Source: Campylobacterales bacterium
Lineage (GTDB): Bacteria > Campylobacterota > Campylobacteria > Campylobacterales > Sulfurimonadaceae
Direction of reading: 5' to 3'
Assembly (NCBI GenBank): GCA_014859655.1
Contig: JACUTT010000017.1
Span: 1 to 43,557 of the forward strand
DNA: 43,557 nucleotides
Part shown: piece by piece, positions 39,968 to 43,557 of the stretch
Layout: the number at the start of each line of letters is the position of its first letter
Numbering within the stretch: position 1 is the stretch's first letter
Notes under the pieces: generated by a model
What the model saw: only the letters and a program-made list of their open reading frames with translations
Told to the model about the DNA's origin: nothing
The model's database searches: none
Program-made: the position numbers and the translations under genes

Positions 39968-40356
39968 TTTTTGTCCTTTTCACTAATTTCAAATAATTTT
40001 TTATGCTCACTCAATCGAAGAATTTTTATTTTGTTTCCTTTTTTCAGCGTGACGCTGCGCGCATCAATCTTAATGATCTTTCCCTCAGAAAGGCTCTCTC
40101 CCAGGCTATACCAGCGTCCATTGATATATGCCCGCTTGCCCATAATGGCGATCAGTTCAGTTTTTACACTTTTATGAGGAGGCCTTTTGGTCTGTTTTTT
40201 GTTCAAAAGCGGTTGTGTTCTTTTAAAAGGGTCGTATCTCGGTATCTCCAGGCTTTTCTGCTCTTCATTTTCCAAAAGCTCGTCTATCGTTTTGTGGATC
40301 GGCGAAGCGGCCGCAACAAGACAAAGCATAAGGCTCATCGAAATTGTCCGTCTCAT
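39964..40356 (-). CDS. PilP/MshK-like periplasmic pilus protein
   Basis: The 130-residue product has an N-terminal signal/anchor segment (MRRTISMSLMLCLVAAASPI). Downstream, PRYDPFKRTQPLLNK precedes a small beta domain (TELIAIMGKRAYINGRWYSL, then EGKIIKIDARSVTLKKGNKI) of the HR/PilP/GspC homology type, and ends in a basic KEISEKDKK-like tail. Such proteins link the inner-membrane PilN-O-type proteins to the secretin. It lies between the PilO-like gene and the secretin gene, the usual position for PilP or MshK, with four-base overlaps on both sides. Confidence 0.7.
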   Translation of the reverse strand: MRRTISMSLMLCLVAAASPIHKTIDELLENEEQKSLEIPRYDPFKRTQPLLNKKQTKRPPHKSVKTELIAIMGKRAYINGRWYSLGESLSEGKIIKIDARSVTLKKGNKIKILRLSEHKKLFEISEKDKK

Positions 40357-40985
40357 AGTTTTATCCCGTAACCTGTGATGGTGATGGCAAAAGCGGGCAC
40401 AGAGCTCTTCTGTTCAAGCGTAAATTTGACATGATCTACCACCAAAAGGGCTTCTTGCGACTCTATAAAGCTTAAAAGTTTCAGCACCGAACGGAAGTCG
40501 GCCTCGCCTTCGATGAGGATGCTTCCGCGCTTGTCGATCTGCGCCTCGTAGGGACTAAGCGTGTTATCTATGGTGAGCTTGTCTATCGCTACGCCCAGCG
40601 TAACAGACTCTTTCAAGATCCGCTCGAGGGTGTCAGCCATCCCCTTGGCATCGGCACTGAGGTAGTCCATCCGCTCAAGTTTTGTCCGCAGCGCTGTCGC
40701 CTTGAACTCGCCCTCTTGGTGCACCTGGGCCAAAAGCAAAATCTTTTTTTGCTCTTTTTCGATCTTCGCCTCGAAGGCTGAGATCGCATTGTTGTCCAGC
40801 TTGCTCTGCAACTGTGCCGCTTTTTCACTCTTGGCCAGAGCCTCTTCTGCCAGATCAGCACCGAAAAAATAGTAGAGGCCTAAAACAATGCCAAGCGCGA
40901 CAGAAAGCATCAGCATTGTCCTGTTTTGTTTTGGCATCGCCCCGAGCTTATAATCGATATCCTGGAGTTGTTGCTGAAAACTCAT
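40353..40985 (-). CDS. PilO/MshJ-like inner-membrane pilus protein
   Basis: The 210-residue bitopic protein has a cytoplasmic start, a transmembrane segment at about 23-45 (RTMLMLSVALGIVLGLYYFF), a coiled coil (about 50-100) and a C-terminal ferredoxin-like domain (LTIDNTLSPYEAQIDKRGSI, then FRSVLKLLSFIESQEALLVV). This is the PilO/GspM/MshJ layout, partner of PilN. It is encoded between the PilM/N-like and PilP-like genes with four-base overlaps, as in pil and msh clusters. Confidence 0.8.
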   Translation of the reverse strand: MSFQQQLQDIDYKLGAMPKQNRTMLMLSVALGIVLGLYYFFGADLAEEALAKSEKAAQLQSKLDNNAISAFEAKIEKEQKKILLLAQVHQEGEFKATALRTKLERMDYLSADAKGMADTLERILKESVTLGVAIDKLTIDNTLSPYEAQIDKRGSILIEGEADFRSVLKLLSFIESQEALLVVDHVKFTLEQKSSVPAFAITITGYGIKL

Positions 40986-42457
40986 CGCAGCACTTCTATT
41001 TTACTTTCGTAAATATTCTTGTCCAGAGAGATCTCGTTCGTGCTCGCCTCTTTGTAGCCTGCTTCCATCCATCTTTGCATGCAATTGGCAATCGTTGCTC
41101 TTTGCACATAGTCGGCGATGACATGAATCTGCATACTTTTCGTCCCGTTTTGCTCCATCGAAACAGCTGAAAGCCTGTACTCTTCGAGAATGTCGATCGC
41201 ATCATACATCATCTTCTGGCGGATATCTCTTGCGTGCATCAGTATGGGCAGGCTTTGCAGTGTGAGCTCGTAGACACGGATGCCATCGTGGAGTGTTTTT
41301 ATCTTTGCCTCGTCTTTAGAAACTTCTGCGCGGATGGTTTGGAGTTTTTCGCTTAAACGTTTCGACCTCTCTTCGATCTGCTGAAGACTGCTTTGCAAAA
41401 CAGAGATCTTCTTATCAAGTGCCGCACCTTCGCTGTAGTAGTAGATAGGATGAAGCAGACCCAGCACCAAGGCTGCTGCACTCACCGAAATCAATTGACC
41501 GGAATAGCGCTTATGCCAGGCAGCGCGGCGCTCGTAAGGACTGAGATTGAGTGGACTTTGGACCTGATCATTGGCGCAGAGATAGAGATAGCTCGCCTTG
41601 GCAAAGCGATGAGCATTGATGCTCTTGTCTTTTTCGCAGAACAGTGTCTGCATAGGAATATTCTCCATACCGTAAGCGGCATAGATCCGGTCTAGCCCCT
41701 CCAGCGTGTTTGCGTTAAAATCGACATAGATCTTATCAATACTCTCTATACCAAAAAGACCGCGCTTGTGGTTAATCGTATGGATGATCTTTTCGACTTC
41801 TTTTGAAAAGGTCAGCTGAAGCTGGTCAAAAAAGACCCTCTCTTCTACGGGGTAGTTCTCTTCGCTCAGTCCGTAGTTGCTGAGTATGTTTTTGCAGCGC
41901 TGGGTGTCCACATTGATCGCTTTGGCCAATGCTTCGACCGAAGAGGTGCGTCGATGGGCGATGTACTTTCCGTGATGAAAGAGTACGGCGTAAGACTCCC
42001 GGTCGCCAAGATAGAAGAAAAGATCTGTCTGCGCCTCGACTTCATTACGCTGGTAGTAGCTCTCATAGGTGATAAACGAGGGGACGATCCAGTCAAGTGC
42101 CTTGTTCTTTTTAACAAAATTTCCGTAATATTCATTCAAGGCATCGTGCGAACAGGCAAAGGCCTCGACTATCGTGCTACTTTCAAGCTCTAAGGCATGG
42201 TTATAGGTAGCAACTTCATACTCTTGCGCGGAGTTCAGTCCCCCCTCTTCGTGCATCTTGATCTCTGTTTGTATCTGCCGTTCCGTCTCTCCCAAAGAAG
42301 AGAGAAACTTGAAACTGCCGATGTGCAGACGCGAGAGGGGAATACAGGTGCCTACCTGATATTTTTTGGCTACACTGCTGTCGCATGGGGTAAATGTTGT
42401 ACCGTCAAACAGCCATGTCTCGCCATACTCGATATAAACGATCGGTTTCATACTCAA
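40982..42457 (-). CDS. PilM-PilN-like (MshI/GspL-like) pilus protein
   Basis: The 491 residues combine an N-terminal actin-like region (about 1-310), of which MKPIVYIEYGETWLFDGTTF and FFYLGDRESYAVLFHHGKYI fit a PilM/GspL nucleotide-binding-like fold, with one transmembrane helix near 320-345 (SAAALVLGLLHPIYYYSEGA), a coiled coil and a PilN-like ferredoxin domain (LSAVSMEQNGTKSMQIHVIA). PilM and PilN are separate in most type IV pilus systems, but fused in GspL and BfpC-like proteins. It starts the inner-membrane complex genes of this operon, overlapping the PilO-like gene by four bases. Confidence 0.72.
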   Translation of the reverse strand: MSMKPIVYIEYGETWLFDGTTFTPCDSSVAKKYQVGTCIPLSRLHIGSFKFLSSLGETERQIQTEIKMHEEGGLNSAQEYEVATYNHALELESSTIVEAFACSHDALNEYYGNFVKKNKALDWIVPSFITYESYYQRNEVEAQTDLFFYLGDRESYAVLFHHGKYIAHRRTSSVEALAKAINVDTQRCKNILSNYGLSEENYPVEERVFFDQLQLTFSKEVEKIIHTINHKRGLFGIESIDKIYVDFNANTLEGLDRIYAAYGMENIPMQTLFCEKDKSINAHRFAKASYLYLCANDQVQSPLNLSPYERRAAWHKRYSGQLISVSAAALVLGLLHPIYYYSEGAALDKKISVLQSSLQQIEERSKRLSEKLQTIRAEVSKDEAKIKTLHDGIRVYELTLQSLPILMHARDIRQKMMYDAIDILEEYRLSAVSMEQNGTKSMQIHVIADYVQRATIANCMQRWMEAGYKEASTNEISLDKNIYESKIEVLR

Positions 42458-42475
42458 AAGCTTTTTCCCCCGGTC

Positions 42476-42949
42476 CTAATTACACGGCATTATAGCAAAA
42501 CCGCTTTGTGGCAGTATTGAAATGCTTTTTGTTTCACCATTATAGGTTAAACTTATCATTTTCTTGGCGCTAAGAAGCGTTGCCGACGTAAAATCCCCTT
42601 CATGCGGCCGCCCTTTTGCGTCAAAACAGAGCGTCCCCGCATCCGGATCGTCAATATGCAGAAGATAAGCGATTTCCCCATCGCTTGCATAGCTCTGAAG
42701 GGCCGCTTTTGTCAGTTCTATGCAGCCATTCGCATAGTCAGGCGCAGCATTTTCCGTGCCAAAGCCATTGTGTTCATAGCCTATCCCCTTATACTGAGCC
42801 TGGCGTATCTTCGCGGCAATGAACTGGGCATCATTCATTAGATAGTTCTCTTTAAAACTCGACCCGGCGACCCCGGCTAAAATTCCAATGATAACGACGA
42901 TAAAAATAAGCTCGGTGAGGGTAAAACCGGATCTTTGTTGCTCTTTCAT
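42476..42949 (-). CDS. Pseudopilin (GspH/FimT-like)
   Basis: The 157-residue prepilin has a cleavage signal EQQRSG-FTLTELIFIVVIIG with Glu5 retained and a hydrophobic stalk helix. The mature part contains a GspH/FimT-like domain (NDAQFIAAKIRQAQYKGIGY; CIELTKAALQSYASDGEIAY) and two or three cysteines. It overlaps the next upstream gene by four bases. Such minor pilins prime pilus assembly. Stop TAA at 42478-42476, 18 bases before the PilM/N-like gene starts. Confidence 0.85.
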   Translation of the reverse strand: MKEQQRSGFTLTELIFIVVIIGILAGVAGSSFKENYLMNDAQFIAAKIRQAQYKGIGYEHNGFGTENAAPDYANGCIELTKAALQSYASDGEIAYLLHIDDPDAGTLCFDAKGRPHEGDFTSATLLSAKKMISLTYNGETKSISILPQSGFAIMPCN

Positions 42950-43401
42950 GGGCGTTGCAATGTCCTTCTTAAGATTTGGCTTACGCTCTTAGTGCCCATG
43001 CTCGCCCTGGCTTCAACCTCCATGAGCACCATCCCGTGGCTCTGCTCCGTCTGGATGGGATAGCTCAAGGTCCCGCACAAGATGGCGTCCGCACTGCCTT
43101 CAAGCAGGTAGTAGCGTGTGATATTGACATCTGCGGCATAGGTGATCCCGTTTTTCGTGACCGCAGGAGGCGTGTAACTCGAAAGACAGCCTGTATTTCT
43201 GTCATGCAGGCTGATCGCAAGCATACTCATCTCAATAGCGCTGTTAAGATAGAGCTCTGTCTGTTCGCGGATATAGGTGTCAGCGGTATGCTGTGACGCA
43301 ATGCGGGCATACTGTAAGATAACGATCATCAGACCGCTGATAATAAGAATGATCATTAAAGCCTGCCATAATCCGAAGCCTTTCCTGGCAAAAACTTTCA
43401 A
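42946..43401 (-). CDS. Pseudopilin lacking Glu5 (GspK-like tip pilin candidate)
   Basis: The 151-residue product starts at TTG 43401 (AAAAGG upstream) with RKG-FGLWQALMIILIISGLM. The hydrophobic stalk and Gly-Phe cleavage site are those of a prepilin, but the position of the conserved mature Glu5 is Gln. Only the tip pseudopilin GspK/PilX-like proteins regularly lack Glu5, so I suggest a tip position. The mature domain has two cysteines (NTGCLSSY, DAILCGTLSY). It is the first complete long gene of the operon inside the window. Its TTG start overlaps the TGA of the micro-ORF upstream (TTGA). Confidence 0.78.
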   Translation of the reverse strand: MKVFARKGFGLWQALMIILIISGLMIVILQYARIASQHTADTYIREQTELYLNSAIEMSMLAISLHDRNTGCLSSYTPPAVTKNGITYAADVNITRYYLLEGSADAILCGTLSYPIQTEQSHGMVLMEVEARASMGTKSVSQILRRTLQRP

Positions 43402-43463
43402 AAAAGAGCCTTTTCAAAGAAAGTCGAAACATACTGCTTTCCTGTTTGAATGAAAGTCTTCAT
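43398..43463 (-). CDS. Micro-ORF 3 in the 65-bp tandem repeat (21 residues)
   Basis: ATG at 43463-43461, preceded by AAAAGGCGG, reads MKTFIQTGKQYVSTF, then FEKALF, and stops at TGA 43400-43398. The TGA overlaps the TTG start of the pseudopilin gene. It differs from the next unit by two residues (Leu to Phe, Val to Leu). Whether the peptide is made is unknown, but the Shine-Dalgarno and stop/start overlaps fit translational coupling into the pilus operon. Confidence 0.4.
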   Translation of the reverse strand: MKTFIQTGKQYVSTFFEKALF

Positions 43464-43528
43464 TAAAACACCGCCTTTTCAAGGAAAGTCGAAACATACT
43501 GTTTTCCTGTTTGAATGAAAGTCTTCAT
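43463..43528 (-). CDS. Micro-ORF 2 in the 65-bp tandem repeat (21 residues)
   Basis: ATG at 43528-43526, with AAAAGGCGG upstream, reads MKTFIQTGKQYVSTF, then LEKAVF, and stops at TAA 43465-43463. The last base of that stop is the first base of the next ATG (TAATG). Confidence 0.4.
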   Translation of the reverse strand: MKTFIQTGKQYVSTFLEKAVF

Positions 43529-43557
43529 TAAAACACCGCCTTTTCAAGGAAAGTCGA
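43528..43557 (-). CDS. Partial micro-ORF 1 or C terminus of an upstream gene, cut by the window edge
   Basis: The minus strand from the edge reads STFLEKAVF and stops at TAA 43530-43528, which again overlaps the next ATG. It may be a further micro-ORF or the true end of a longer gene outside the window from which the repeat was copied. Confidence 0.35.
   Translation of the reverse strand, partial: STFLEKAVF

Larger units (their letters stand above)
43409..43557. repeat. 65-bp tandem repeat reaching the window edge
   Basis: Units begin with CCTTTTCAA at 43409, 43474 and 43539, giving an exact 65-base period. The first differs from the second at few positions (CAAAG versus CAAGG, CTGCTTT versus CTGTTTT and the junction with the pilin gene); the third is incomplete. 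The copy number beyond the edge is unknown. Since 65 is one less than 66, each unit holds a 22-codon frame with a one-base overlap. Confidence 0.9.

Noticed and set aside
43409-43557. 65-base unit as a second CRISPR array
   Set aside because: The entire unit is repeated, including what would be the spacer, so it is a plain tandem repeat.

Overview
The window looks like a chromosomal segment of a member of the Campylobacterota (Epsilonproteobacteria), probably a Sulfurimonas/Sulfurovum/Sulfuricurvum-type environmental lineage. I infer this from gene content: a type II-C cas9-cas1-cas2 locus, a sodium channel with the length and key residues of Arcobacter NavAb, a PP0621-type small protein, and promoters dominated by TATAAT/TACAAT -10 boxes without clear -35 boxes. 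No taxonomic search was possible.

Layout. (1) 1-4.1 kb: small housekeeping and hypothetical genes (P-loop protein, DUF234-like protein, DksA-type zinc protein, exported thioredoxin, exported hypothetical) interleaved with gene relics, including an in-place sufC/sufB-D deletion remnant. (2) 4.15-9.6 kb: a complete type II-C CRISPR-Cas locus. A tracrRNA gene lies on the minus strand directly upstream of cas9, followed by cas9, cas1, cas2, a perfect hairpin and a 13-repeat/12-spacer array. The repeats carry a TATAAT box on the minus strand, so crRNAs are predicted to be transcribed toward cas2. The array abuts the 5' fragment of a broken outer-membrane-protein gene. (3) 9.7-15 kb: tex, a cupin, a radical SAM/SPASM enzyme, a FetB-like permease and a TrmH methyltransferase. 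(4) 15.1-20.2 kb: an AT-richer accessory patch with a truncated rhuM, a large PKD/beta-helix lipoprotein containing perfect 285-bp repeats, an XRE regulator and a TumE/TumA-type toxin-antitoxin pair, ending near tRNA-Pro(GGG). (5) 20.4-32.1 kb: htpX, a CDF transporter, a YaiI-type protein, a NavAb-like channel with a C9 tract in its leader, dbpA, plsC, an EamA permease, a DNA glycosylase, an RluA-family synthase, an NlpC/P60 lipoprotein, a truC relic, alr and agmatine deiminase. (6) 32.1-43.5 kb: a type IV pilus/MSHA-like assembly cluster. Two prepilin genes on the plus strand converge on a long minus-strand operon running from a GspK-like and a GspH-like pseudopilin through PilM/N-, PilO- and PilP-like proteins, secretin, ExeA-like ATPase, TPR protein, assembly ATPase and inner-membrane platform to a 31-residue membrane peptide.

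The CRISPR locus appears intact: catalytic residues, tracrRNA, near-identical repeats and uniform 30-nt spacers are all present. Its most unusual points are a base-composition break at the PAM-interacting end of cas9, G6/G7 length variation in repeats at the crRNA:tracrRNA bulge, and fusion of the array to a broken porin-like gene. The least expected structure is at the right edge: a 65-bp tandem repeat in which every unit is a complete 21-codon reading frame with its own Shine-Dalgarno sequence, each stop overlapping the next start (TAATG) and the last stop overlapping the TTG start of the pilus operon. A short motif, TTTTTAGAGGTGCCCTT, recurs in six intergenic gaps and has no explanation I can offer.
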